Assembly: GCA_016200485.1 (NCBI GenBank)
Contig: JACQEP010000007.1
Span: forward strand, 112,653-176,652
Direction of reading: 5' to 3'
DNA length: 64,000 bases
Source of the DNA: Gammaproteobacteria bacterium
GTDB lineage: Bacteria; Pseudomonadota; Gammaproteobacteria; Tenderiales; Tenderiaceae
Below the pieces are notes generated by a model. That model was not told the DNA's origin. It saw nothing but the letters and a program-made list of their open reading frames with translations, and did not search any database. The position numbers and the translations under genes are program-made. Below, piece by piece: positions 7,880-15,162 of the stretch (its first letter is position 1; each line of letters begins with the position of its first letter).

Positions 7880-9183
7880 CGCCAGCTGCGGTTGATATCC
7901 TCTAGATCCGGGCACGGTTTGCCGAATAAATAACCTTGGCCATAATCGACATCGAGCGCCAGGAGGGTTTCGTATTCCTCGGGTGTTTCGATGCCCTCGG
8001 CGATAATTTGTGAACCCAGCCCCTTGGCCATATTCACCATCGCCTTGATGATTTGTTGCTTGATGTGGCTCTTGTTAATGCCGCGGACCAGTGAAATATC
8101 GAGTTTCATGAAGCCAGGATTGAGTTCCATGATCCGCTCCAGATCGGAATAGGCCGCGCCCACGTCGTCATTGGCATGCACAATGCCGATGTCGGAATAG
8201 TCTTTCAATGCAGTGCGAAATAAATCGTAATTGTCGATGGCCATTTTTTCGTTGATCTCGAAAATGACGTTTTCCGGTTTGAGTTTGATGTCCTCCAGCA
8301 ATTTTTCGAGATAACGGCCGCGGAATTGCGGATCATGGATGGTAATCGCCAGGGTGTTGATGAAGATTTTTTTGTTCGTGCCAAGATTGCGAATATTGCT
8401 AATTGCCTTGCGACGGCAGAGAGAATCCAGTTCAAAAGACAAGCCAAATTCGGCAGCGACCAAAAATAATAACATCGGGTTTCTGAATTCACTATCCACC
8501 GGGCCACGGGATAACGCCTCATAGCCAAGAATGTCGAGATTTTTCATTTCGACGATCGGTTGATAAACCGTGTGTATGTCTTCCTCGATCACGATCTTTT
8601 GCAATTGAAACTTGGCACCTTGTTCCTGCTTCAGTGCCATGAAATGCCCCATTTGCCGGGAGCCAGCCACCAATTGCATGATCAGGCGCATGTGGCTGAC
8701 CATCGGGTTGTTGATCACCATGCCGTAACCAACGCCCGGCTTGGCGTATTCCTTAATGTGGGGATAGAAGAGATTAAAGATCTCAACCTCAATACATTTG
8801 CGGGCGCGTTCGGCCATACCTTCCAGATGTTCCAGCACGCGGGTGTTTTTATCGCGCGGCGGCGAAAGAAAAATAATGAAGGTGTCCTGATCGAAGAGGT
8901 CCACGACCAGAATATCTTCCTGGCGGAAGATTTCGTTTTTCATGCGCTTGACCTGATCGGTCACGGCGGCAAGCAGATGGTTATAGACCATGCTGCCGTA
9001 CAGATATTCGATTTTTTTCAGTTGCTCGATTTGCAGCGTCAGGCAGGCAATATACTGCGCATTGACCAGGATTTGTTCGATCCGGGCGTACTCCTTGATC
9101 ATGGTCGCAGCGTCGAGGTGATCGTTGAAATAAAAGTTCTTGTGGATCAACGCCGAGAGGTAATTGTCACCTTCTGTTTTCAT
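7876..9183 (-). CDS. EAL-domain protein (c-di-GMP phosphodiesterase) with degenerate GGDEF-like N-terminal half
   Basis: The 435-residue cytoplasmic protein has an N-terminal region (about residues 30-170) whose pattern resembles a GGDEF fold but with the signature replaced by DQDTF (98-102), so cyclase activity is not expected. Residues 200-430 form an EAL domain: EAL at 222-224, FINTL, FEINEK, DDVGAAYSDL, KLDISLV, AEGIET and YGQGYLFGKP. All the usual metal and catalytic positions (E, N, E, DD, K, E, Q) appear present, so it is probably an active c-di-GMP phosphodiesterase. No membrane helix or sensory domain of a known type is visible. It converges on dctM with a 4-bp overlap. Confidence 0.88.
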   Translation of the reverse strand: MKTEGDNYLSALIHKNFYFNDHLDAATMIKEYARIEQILVNAQYIACLTLQIEQLKKIEYLYGSMVYNHLLAAVTDQVKRMKNEIFRQEDILVVDLFDQDTFIIFLSPPRDKNTRVLEHLEGMAERARKCIEVEIFNLFYPHIKEYAKPGVGYGMVINNPMVSHMRLIMQLVAGSRQMGHFMALKQEQGAKFQLQKIVIEEDIHTVYQPIVEMKNLDILGYEALSRGPVDSEFRNPMLLFLVAAEFGLSFELDSLCRRKAISNIRNLGTNKKIFINTLAITIHDPQFRGRYLEKLLEDIKLKPENVIFEINEKMAIDNYDLFRTALKDYSDIGIVHANDDVGAAYSDLERIMELNPGFMKLDISLVRGINKSHIKQQIIKAMVNMAKGLGSQIIAEGIETPEEYETLLALDVDYGQGYLFGKPCPDLEDINRSWR

Positions 9184-9280
9184 AACCTGCTGATTTTCCT
9201 GGATTGGACGCTAATTATTAGTGTTTCATTAAGTTATTAGATCGGACGTTCGGAGAAAGCCTTTAACGGTGAGGCTGCCC

Positions 9281-9319
9281 AACAAAGAAAAGGGCTTGGC
9301 ATCTTCAGATACCAAGCCC
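9281..9319 (-). terminator. Rho-independent terminator of the PEP-CTERM gene
   Basis: Read on the minus strand, GGGCTTGG (9319-9312) pairs with CCAAGCCC (9299-9292), extended by an inner ATC/GAT pairing, and is followed by TTTTCTTTGTT (9291-9281). This is a textbook intrinsic terminator, 36 bp beyond the PEP-CTERM stop codon. Confidence 0.85.
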
Positions 9320-9355
9320 CTAAATAGTGATGATTTGTCTTTAGAACGTATTATA

Positions 9356-10126
9356 TTAGTGCTGTGCCTTGCGCTTGAGACGGGTACCCATGCCCAGCAG
9401 ACCGATGCCCAGCAGGGCCAGGGTTTCTGGTTCAGGGATCGGGTTGCCGCCGCCTGTCGGTGGGGTAGGCGTGCCAGTGTTATTGATCGTCACGTTGTCG
9501 GACACCTGACCGAGGAAACTATACTCTTCAGTGTTCGTGCAAGTTCTACTCTGCCCCTGGCCGGTACAGACTTTAACGGTCTTATAGCCGTAATAATCCA
9601 CTTTCAAGTGCGAACCATTGTCGAGAACGCTTAGCGCCTGATCAATGGTGGTGCCAGAGGCGAAGCTCAACGCGAACAGCCATTCCAGCGACGCGCCGTT
9701 ATCGCTCATTAACACCCCAGGGGCGGTGATTGGATTGTTGCCAGCAGTAAAGTATGCACAGTCGAAGCCCGAAGCGCCGCCGTTGTTAGTACAGCCCCCT
9801 TGATCTTGTCCGCCGATCACGTTTGTCCAGCTTCCTCCCAGACCGCTCACGGCGCCACTGGTGACTTGGGTCTCGGCCTGAACAGTGACAGCATTGATAT
9901 AGGCATTGGTATTGGTAAAGCTGCTTGTGCTAAAGGCTGTTGTGTCCGCGAGCACGATCACGTTGTAGACTGGCGCCGCGATGTTCCCATAGTTGACGCC
10001 ATCGCTGGAAAGGGTCCATTTCACACCGTAGCTGTCGGTGTGGGTGATCACAGAGGCGCTTGCTACCCCTGTTAGCCCCGCTAATCCCGCCATCAAAGCA
10101 ACGGTGTGTATTTTGGTGAATTTCAT
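9356..10126 (-). CDS. PEP-CTERM sorting-domain protein
   Basis: The 256-residue exported protein has a signal peptide (MKFTKIHTVALMAGLAGLTG, cut after VASA) and a C-terminal PEP-CTERM signal: a Thr/Pro/Gly linker, PIPEPETLALLGIGLLGMG and a basic end (RLKRK). Such proteins are processed by exosortase (EpsH) and are usually linked to exopolysaccharide or biofilm. The middle is a beta-rich domain I do not recognise, with a Cys pair in VKVCTGQGQSRTCT. I chose ATG at 10126 because AGGAG lies just upstream; a frame from 10174 has a charged, non-signal leader. It is preceded by a sigma-54 promoter and a conserved upstream box and followed by its own terminator. Confidence 0.9.
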   Translation of the reverse strand: MKFTKIHTVALMAGLAGLTGVASASVITHTDSYGVKWTLSSDGVNYGNIAAPVYNVIVLADTTAFSTSSFTNTNAYINAVTVQAETQVTSGAVSGLGGSWTNVIGGQDQGGCTNNGGASGFDCAYFTAGNNPITAPGVLMSDNGASLEWLFALSFASGTTIDQALSVLDNGSHLKVDYYGYKTVKVCTGQGQSRTCTNTEEYSFLGQVSDNVTINNTGTPTPPTGGGNPIPEPETLALLGIGLLGMGTRLKRKAQH

Positions 10127-10169
10127 AAACTTATCTCCTGGGTTAATTTCATCTATTACCCATAACAGA

Positions 10170-10185
10170 TGCAAGGTCTATGCCT
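10170..10185 (-). promoter_or_regulatory. Sigma-54 (RpoN) promoter of the PEP-CTERM gene
   Basis: On the minus strand the sequence reads AGGCATAGACCTTGCA, with GG and GC at exactly the spacing of the -24/-12 consensus and a consensus TTGCA downstream half. It sits 44 bp upstream of the start codon and about 55 bp downstream of the conserved box at 10241-10264, the arrangement expected for an enhancer-dependent promoter. Confidence 0.8.
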
Positions 10186-10240
10186 GAGGTTCAGGTCTAT
10201 ATAAATCAAGGCGTTATACACATGTAAAACAATGACCATA

Positions 10241-10264
10241 CAAAAGTGTAAAGATTTCCGACAC
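10241..10264 (-). promoter_or_regulatory. PEP-CTERM box (copy 1), probable enhancer-binding site
   Basis: Minus strand reads GTGTCGGAAATC then TTTACACTTTTG. The same 24 bp occur without mismatch at 58656-58679 ahead of the other PEP-CTERM gene, in the same orientation relative to the gene. Family knowledge: PEP-CTERM genes in several proteobacteria are controlled by the PrsK/PrsR pair, PrsR being a sigma-54 activator named for this type of box. That this is its binding site is inference. Confidence 0.8.
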
Positions 10265-10290
10265 AAAAAGGCCGGGTTAACCCGGCCTTG
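10263..10290 (-). terminator. Rho-independent terminator of the subtilase gene
   Basis: A perfect 22-bp palindrome, AAGGCCGGGTT/AACCCGGCCTT (10268-10289), is followed on the minus strand by TTTTTGTG. It lies 25 bp beyond the subtilase stop and directly abuts the PEP-CTERM box, so it insulates the next gene from readthrough. Confidence 0.85.
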
Positions 10291-10314
10291 CGAGGTTTAT
10301 GGAGTGGTATCCGC

Positions 10315-12054
10315 TTACTTGGTGACGCTGATGCTGGTGGTCGTGGTATTGCCAGCGGCGTCTTTGGCGGTGGCGGTCAGGAGATGGCTGCCTGCGGCGA
10401 CCCGGCGGGTGTTCCAGCTGTAGCTCAGGCTGCCGGAGGTGGTGGCGGCCATCGCGTTGCCATCAATGGCCAGGGTGAGCTGGGTGACGCCCAGGTTGTC
10501 ACTGGCGCCTGCTTTAATCGTGACCGTGCCGCTGACCTTGGCGCCATTGGCGGGCGAGAGGAAGCCGACGGTCGGTGCCAGCGTATCCGGCGCAGCCGCC
10601 TGATTGGAGACGGTGATACTGATGCTCTGTGACTGGCCGCGGTTGCCGGCGGCGTCCCAGGCGTAGGCTTGTAGAGTGGTGCTGCCATTGGCCGTCAGGC
10701 TGCTGTCCCAGGCGATGTCATAGGGGGCGCTGGCATCGGTGGCCCACAACGAGCCATTGATGAACAAATCGACCTTGCTGACGCCGACGTTGTCACTGGC
10801 GCTGATGCTCACCGTAGTGAGTCCGGCCACTGTGCTGCCAGCACCGGGGGTAGTGATGGCTGCAATTGGGGCCTGGCCGTCGGCGGCCGTTGTATTAAGC
10901 GCGGTTTGCACGGCCTTGGCGGCGTTGACGCGACCGGCGCCGTAATACATGTCATATCCGACGGCGCCCAGATCGTCAGCGGTGGTGATCAGGATGTTAT
11001 CAACCTGTGCCGGCGACAAGGCCGGATTGGCGGCCAGCACCAAAGCAGCGACCCCCGCCACGACCGGGCTGGAGAACGACGTGCCGGACCAGTAGCTGTA
11101 ACTGCCAGCGTTGTTGGTCGAAGGAATGTTGACGCCAGGGGCGGATAAATCGACGAAGCTGCCAGAGGTAGAGAAGCTGGCGATGATATCGTTGCTGTCA
11201 GTGGCGCCCACGGACAGGAGGGCGTCACTGGGTGTAGTCGCATCATAAACGCCGCCATTGCCAGCGGAGACGGCAATCACGCCGCCCTTGCCGTGCATGT
11301 ACTGGCCGGCGCTTTGTACCGTCGCGCTGCCCGAGACACCGTAACTGACATTCGCCACACGGGCGCCGTGGTCGGCAGCCCACACCACGCCGTTGGCGAT
11401 GTCACTGGTGTAGGCCGAACCATCGGCCAAATTAGACACGCGCACCGGCAGCAGCATCGCGTTCCAGGCGACGGAAGTGACGCCCTTGGCATTGTTGCTG
11501 GCAGCCCCCACCGTGCCCGCAACCCCCGTACCATGACCTACGGGATCGGAACTATCGGTGCTGTTACTGACAACGTTCCAGCCGGACAATACCTTGCCCG
11601 CCAGATCCGGATGAGCCGCCTGGACGCCGGTATCGACAATGGCGACTGTAACGTTGGCGCCCAGAGAGCTATCCCAGGCCAGTGGCGCTTGAATCTTGGG
11701 CAGGTGCCAGGCGATTGAATAATAAGTGTCATTGGCCGTAAGTTGCGGCGGCTGCAAAGCGTCCAGCTCGGCGAATTTAACCTTGGGGTTATGTGCCAGC
11801 AGTGCCGCAACGGCACGCTCATCCGCCTGGGCCGGAAGCTCAACGACGTGGACATTGATTTGCGGAATGACCTTGGTCGACTTGGCACCGTGCAGGGTCA
11901 ATACCTGGCTCAACTGGTTGGCATCGACGCCGGTGGCGGGTTGCACCAGCAGACGGTGGGCGGCGAAGGTTGGAGCGCCAGCGGCGTGTACCAGGGAGGA
12001 GGCGCTCAGAAACAGGGCGAATTGAATTCCGGCGGCCAGTCGTGTCATACGCAT
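10315..12054 (-). CDS. Secreted subtilisin-like serine protease (peptidase S8) with C-terminal Ig-like repeats
   Basis: The 579-residue product has a signal peptide (to about residue 25), an N-terminal propeptide-like region, an S8 catalytic domain with Asp141 (AIVDTGV), His174 (GHGTGVAG), the oxyanion Asn in VSAGNGG and Ser326 (SGTSFSSPVVAG), then two C-terminal immunoglobulin-like repeats, each with DNxGV and AxDAAGN motifs (about residues 395-579). It is likely released or surface-bound; type II secretion is present in the window and could export it. ATG 12054 was chosen because GAGGA lies 9 bp upstream; the longer frame to 12093 adds residues that break the signal peptide. Confidence 0.92.
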   Translation of the reverse strand: MRMTRLAAGIQFALFLSASSLVHAAGAPTFAAHRLLVQPATGVDANQLSQVLTLHGAKSTKVIPQINVHVVELPAQADERAVAALLAHNPKVKFAELDALQPPQLTANDTYYSIAWHLPKIQAPLAWDSSLGANVTVAIVDTGVQAAHPDLAGKVLSGWNVVSNSTDSSDPVGHGTGVAGTVGAASNNAKGVTSVAWNAMLLPVRVSNLADGSAYTSDIANGVVWAADHGARVANVSYGVSGSATVQSAGQYMHGKGGVIAVSAGNGGVYDATTPSDALLSVGATDSNDIIASFSTSGSFVDLSAPGVNIPSTNNAGSYSYWSGTSFSSPVVAGVAALVLAANPALSPAQVDNILITTADDLGAVGYDMYYGAGRVNAAKAVQTALNTTAADGQAPIAAITTPGAGSTVAGLTTVSISASDNVGVSKVDLFINGSLWATDASAPYDIAWDSSLTANGSTTLQAYAWDAAGNRGQSQSISITVSNQAAAPDTLAPTVGFLSPANGAKVSGTVTIKAGASDNLGVTQLTLAIDGNAMAATTSGSLSYSWNTRRVAAGSHLLTATAKDAAGNTTTTSISVTK

Positions 12055-12292
12055 CGTAAAAATCCTCAAGTTAAGAAAACAACCGCTAAACATATCGGCG
12101 TGGTTTGGCCACCCCTGAGCGTAGCCAGTGTCGGGGGTCGCGTTCCGTTCGCGCAGTGAGTCACAAGTCTGGAAATTAACTTTCTGTGCGGGGGATGCTT
12201 GCAGATAGCAGGTGGGTGATCAAGCTGAAAAAGGCGACACTTCGGTAGAAGGGCCAAGGGCGAGACGCCGTTGGCCAATAATATTTGACCCC
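12055..12292. other. 238-bp upstream region of the subtilase gene
   Basis: The stretch holds the ribosome binding site of the protease gene and a GC-rich part (about 12100-12165) with short complementary runs, but I could not match it to a riboswitch class and see no convincing -35/-10 pair or sigma-54 site with correct spacing. Confidence 0.4.
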
Positions 12293-12874
12293 CTAAAAGC
12301 GATAGCCCACACTCACGCCGATACTATTACCGTTAGCGGTCTGATTACGCGCTTTATAATCGATCAATGTGACCCGGCCGCCAATCATCAGGCCGGTATC
12401 CGTCAGATAATCGATTTCACCGATCACACCCAGCGCATCATCAAAACTCACGGTGCCAAGGCTGGCGGCAACACCATCGCTCGTGAGCTTGGGATTCATG
12501 TGATAGGTAAGGCCGCCGCCAAAACGCCAAGTGCCGGTGCGGTAAAATTCAAGCACTTCAAGCGGGTAACGATTCCAATTGATATTGCCGTTCTTGCCAC
12601 TGATGGTATCGAATTTCCAGCCGATGGCCACTTCGGTTTCCAGTCCTGGTTGTGTAAACGGCGTGGTGCTATAAATTCCGCCAGCAGCAACGCTCAGCAT
12701 TTCTCCGGCATTAATTTTGTCATCGTTGCCGTTGGTGAAATAGGCGTGGGCCAGCTCGTCCCCGCCAAGATCGATGCCGCCACGAATGAGCCATTTCAAA
12801 TCGGCATTCGCAGTCTGAATTGAGGTCAAGCAAAAAAGCCCGCTAATGCAGGCGAGTGTGTAGGATGGTTTCAT
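12293..12874 (-). CDS. Small outer-membrane beta-barrel-like protein, unknown function
   Basis: The 193-residue product has a signal peptide (MKPSYTLACISGLFCLTSIQ, cut after ANA), then alternating amphipathic strands with Gly and aromatic residues and a terminal ...SVGYRF, the C-terminal Phe signature of outer-membrane barrels. Size suggests an eight-stranded barrel. The start is supported by GAGGGGAAG six bases upstream. It lies between the subtilase and dctP genes on the same strand, but intergenic gaps argue against a single operon. I do not recognise the family. Confidence 0.7.
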   Translation of the reverse strand: MKPSYTLACISGLFCLTSIQTANADLKWLIRGGIDLGGDELAHAYFTNGNDDKINAGEMLSVAAGGIYSTTPFTQPGLETEVAIGWKFDTISGKNGNINWNRYPLEVLEFYRTGTWRFGGGLTYHMNPKLTSDGVAASLGTVSFDDALGVIGEIDYLTDTGLMIGGRVTLIDYKARNQTANGNSIGVSVGYRF

Positions 12875-12923
12875 CTTCTTCCCCTCGATTGGATATTTTT
12901 TGCCTAATGTTTTTTTAGTGGTA

Positions 12924-14006
12924 CTACAGTTTCAAGGCACGGGTGTAGGCGCCCTCTGAAATATCATTCCAGGCATCATGGCTGGCGCTGAAGGCGCGAT
13001 AGGCTTGCAGTACCTGTTTGAATGACGGGTCTTTTTTCGCCTCTTCTTCCAGCGTTTCAGCAGTGAGCTGCTTAAGTTTTTTCAAAATATCGGCTGGGAA
13101 TTCCAGAACTTCGATCTTGTGCTTCTGTTTCAATTCTTGCAGCGCCTGCAAATTTTTGGCTTCAAATTCGGCCAGCATCCAGGTGGTGGCGGCCGCTGCC
13201 GCAGTTTCGACCATGATCTGCAATTCTTTTGGCAACTCATTCCAGGCCTTCAAATTACAGATCAACTCCAGCACCGGGCCGGGTTCCTGCCAGCCGGGAT
13301 AGTAATAATATCTGGCAGCACGATGCAGGCCGAGACGTTCATCATGAAACGGGCCGACCCATTCGGTAGCGTCGATGGTGCCGCGCTCAAGCGCGGTGTA
13401 GATTTCGCCGCCCGGCAGCAGCACAGGATTGACGCCCGCTTTGGCCATCACTTTGCCGCCGAGGCCCGGGATGCGCATCTTGAGGCCCTTGAGGTCGGCA
13501 ACGGAATTGATTTTCTTGCGAAACCACCCGCCCATCTGGACGCCGGTGTTGCCCATGGGGAACGGAATCAGGTTGAAGGGTTTATACAGTTCGCGCCACA
13601 AACCGAGTCCGCCGCCATGATACAACCAAGCGTGCATGCCTTGAGCGTTCATACCAAAGGGGACGGCGGTGAATAATTGCGCGGCAGGGATTTTACCCGC
13701 CCAGTAATAGGCGGCACCGTGACCCATTTGTACCGTGCCCTGTGAGACGGCATCGAACGTTTGCATCGGGGGTACCAGTTCTCCGCCGGCAAAGACGCTG
13801 ATCCGGAGCGTGCGACCGCTCATTTGCTCGATATCCTTGGCGAAACGTTCAACGCCTTCCTGAAAGATTGGGAAATTTGGCGGCCAGGTGGTGACCAGTT
13901 TCCAGTTGAATTTTTTCCCGGCAGCAATGGCGGGGGCGCTGGCGGCGGTGCCAGCGGCCAACAATCCAGCTCCAGCGGCACTCTTAAGAAAATCGCGGCG
14001 TTTCAT
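12924..14006 (-). CDS. dctP: TRAP transporter substrate-binding protein (DctP family, Tat-exported)
   Basis: The 360-residue periplasmic binding protein has a twin-arginine signal (MKRRDFLKSAAGAGLLAAG) followed by a DctP fold. The blocks MGHGAAYYWAGK, GGWFRKKI, MRIPGLGGKV and the downstream ATEWVGPFHDERLGLH match the TakP/FcbT1 subgroup of TRAP receptors, whose characterised members bind alpha-keto acids or chloroaromatic acids through a conserved Arg and Trp. It has no adjacent permease; the only TRAP permease genes here are dctQM 5 kb away, so the system seems split. Substrate identity is inference. Confidence 0.92.
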   Translation of the reverse strand: MKRRDFLKSAAGAGLLAAGTAASAPAIAAGKKFNWKLVTTWPPNFPIFQEGVERFAKDIEQMSGRTLRISVFAGGELVPPMQTFDAVSQGTVQMGHGAAYYWAGKIPAAQLFTAVPFGMNAQGMHAWLYHGGGLGLWRELYKPFNLIPFPMGNTGVQMGGWFRKKINSVADLKGLKMRIPGLGGKVMAKAGVNPVLLPGGEIYTALERGTIDATEWVGPFHDERLGLHRAARYYYYPGWQEPGPVLELICNLKAWNELPKELQIMVETAAAAATTWMLAEFEAKNLQALQELKQKHKIEVLEFPADILKKLKQLTAETLEEEAKKDPSFKQVLQAYRAFSASHDAWNDISEGAYTRALKL

Positions 14007-14030
14007 GGGAAATCCCTCTTGATTGATTGT

Positions 14031-14148
14031 TTACCACAGAGGCACAGAGTTCACAGAGATGATAGAAAGTGTCCTATGTGGTTTGTTAAGTTATTTCGGT
14101 CAACCCCTTGCCACGATAATCTCTGTGCCTCTGTGCCTCTGTGGTGAA
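14031..14148. repeat. Inverted repeat, ACCACAGAGGCACAGAG family (copy 1)
   Basis: The left arm 14031-14060 (TTACCACAGAGGCACAGAG...) and right arm 14119-14148 are inverted copies matching at about 28 of 30 positions, separated by 58 bp. A second copy of the same family is at 55278-55351. Each arm is made of degenerate CACAGAG units. No coding capacity is visible; the element occupies nearly all of the gap between dctP and mtgA. Confidence 0.85.
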
Positions 14149-14196
14149 TGGTTTTTCGTACGTCGATACTAGCCCAGTCGTCCCCGGCTGGCAATT

Positions 14197-15066
14197 TCAA
14201 GGTGTCACAGGAATCTGCGTCTCAGGCGTGGCTTCAGGTGATGCCGGTGCCGGCGCGGTGACCGGCGGTGCGATGGCCTCGGGCGCGGTTATGGGTGCGC
14301 TTTTCTGTGGCGCAGGCGTTATTGCCGGCGCGCCGCTGGGTTTGCCCGTATTTAGATGCCCGCTAATGATCGAGCATTTTTTTCTGAAAAATTTGGTGCG
14401 GGTCTTGGGATTGTTCTTGACGGGCGACGGCAGCGTGGCCGCAAGTTCTATCGCCTGTTGCTGCGATAATGCACTTGCCGGTATCCCGTAGTAATAGTGG
14501 GCGGCGGCTTCAACGCCGTAAATCCCTTGCCCGAATTCGGCGACGTTAAGATAAAGTTCGAGAATCCGCCGCTTGCTCAAGTGTTCTTCCATGGCATAGG
14601 TCAGAATCACTTCATTGAGTTTACGCAATGGATTGCGACTGCCGCTCAGGAACATGTTTCTCGCCGTTTGTTGCGACAAGGTGCTGGCGCCAAAGCGCAG
14701 TTTCTTGTGTTCCCAGTTGTACTCAATCGCTTCACGTACCGCTTCGGTGTCAATGCCTTCGTGTGTATAAAAGCGCGAATCCTCGGCTACGATCACGGTA
14801 CGGCGCACGGCTTTGGAGATCTGAGAAATCGGCACCGGTTTCCAGCGCAGTTGTGGCAGCTCGCTATCGTCTGCTTGTCTGGCTTCATAGCGCTCGATAA
14901 AGTTCGATTTTGGGATGGCGCCGCCGGCGAATTTGGTCCAGTCAGGCCAGATTACGGCGAGATAAATGGCATCCAGCGCAATGCCGAACACGATGAGTAT
15001 GATAGTCCAACGCAATAATCGGCCCAGCGGGCCAGATTTTTTTCGTTTACGGGAAAATAGCGACAT
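14197..15066 (-). CDS. mtgA: Monofunctional biosynthetic peptidoglycan transglycosylase
   Basis: The 289-residue protein has a short basic N terminus, one membrane anchor (about residues 17-40) and a GT51 domain that polymerises lipid II. Motifs are EDSRFYTHEG (catalytic Glu95), GASTLSQQTARN, a basic RNPLRKLNE block and KRRILELYLNVAEFG. It is longer than usual MtgA (about 230-240 aa): the GT51 domain is followed by a roughly 50-residue tail rich in Pro and Ala (APAITPAPQKSAPITAPEA). I chose ATG 15066 (MSLFSRKRKK) over a longer frame from 15129. Confidence 0.92.
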   Translation of the reverse strand: MSLFSRKRKKSGPLGRLLRWTIILIVFGIALDAIYLAVIWPDWTKFAGGAIPKSNFIERYEARQADDSELPQLRWKPVPISQISKAVRRTVIVAEDSRFYTHEGIDTEAVREAIEYNWEHKKLRFGASTLSQQTARNMFLSGSRNPLRKLNEVILTYAMEEHLSKRRILELYLNVAEFGQGIYGVEAAAHYYYGIPASALSQQQAIELAATLPSPVKNNPKTRTKFFRKKCSIISGHLNTGKPSGAPAITPAPQKSAPITAPEAIAPPVTAPAPASPEATPETQIPVTP

Positions 15067-15162
15067 GCGATGTACCAGCAAAAGGGGGCATAGAATAGCA
15101 AAAATCGGGAGCGCGGCCATCTCGGCCACTTTGCGGGTTGGAAGCCCGCGATCCCAGCGTGA

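Noticed and set aside
8560..9240. A 226-codon plus-strand frame opposite the EAL gene
   Set aside because: Antisense to a gene with all catalytic motifs; no ribosome binding site or domain.
12100..12165. Structured GC-rich leader upstream of the subtilase as a possible riboswitch
   Set aside because: I could not match it to conserved cores of c-di-GMP, cobalamin or TPP riboswitches.
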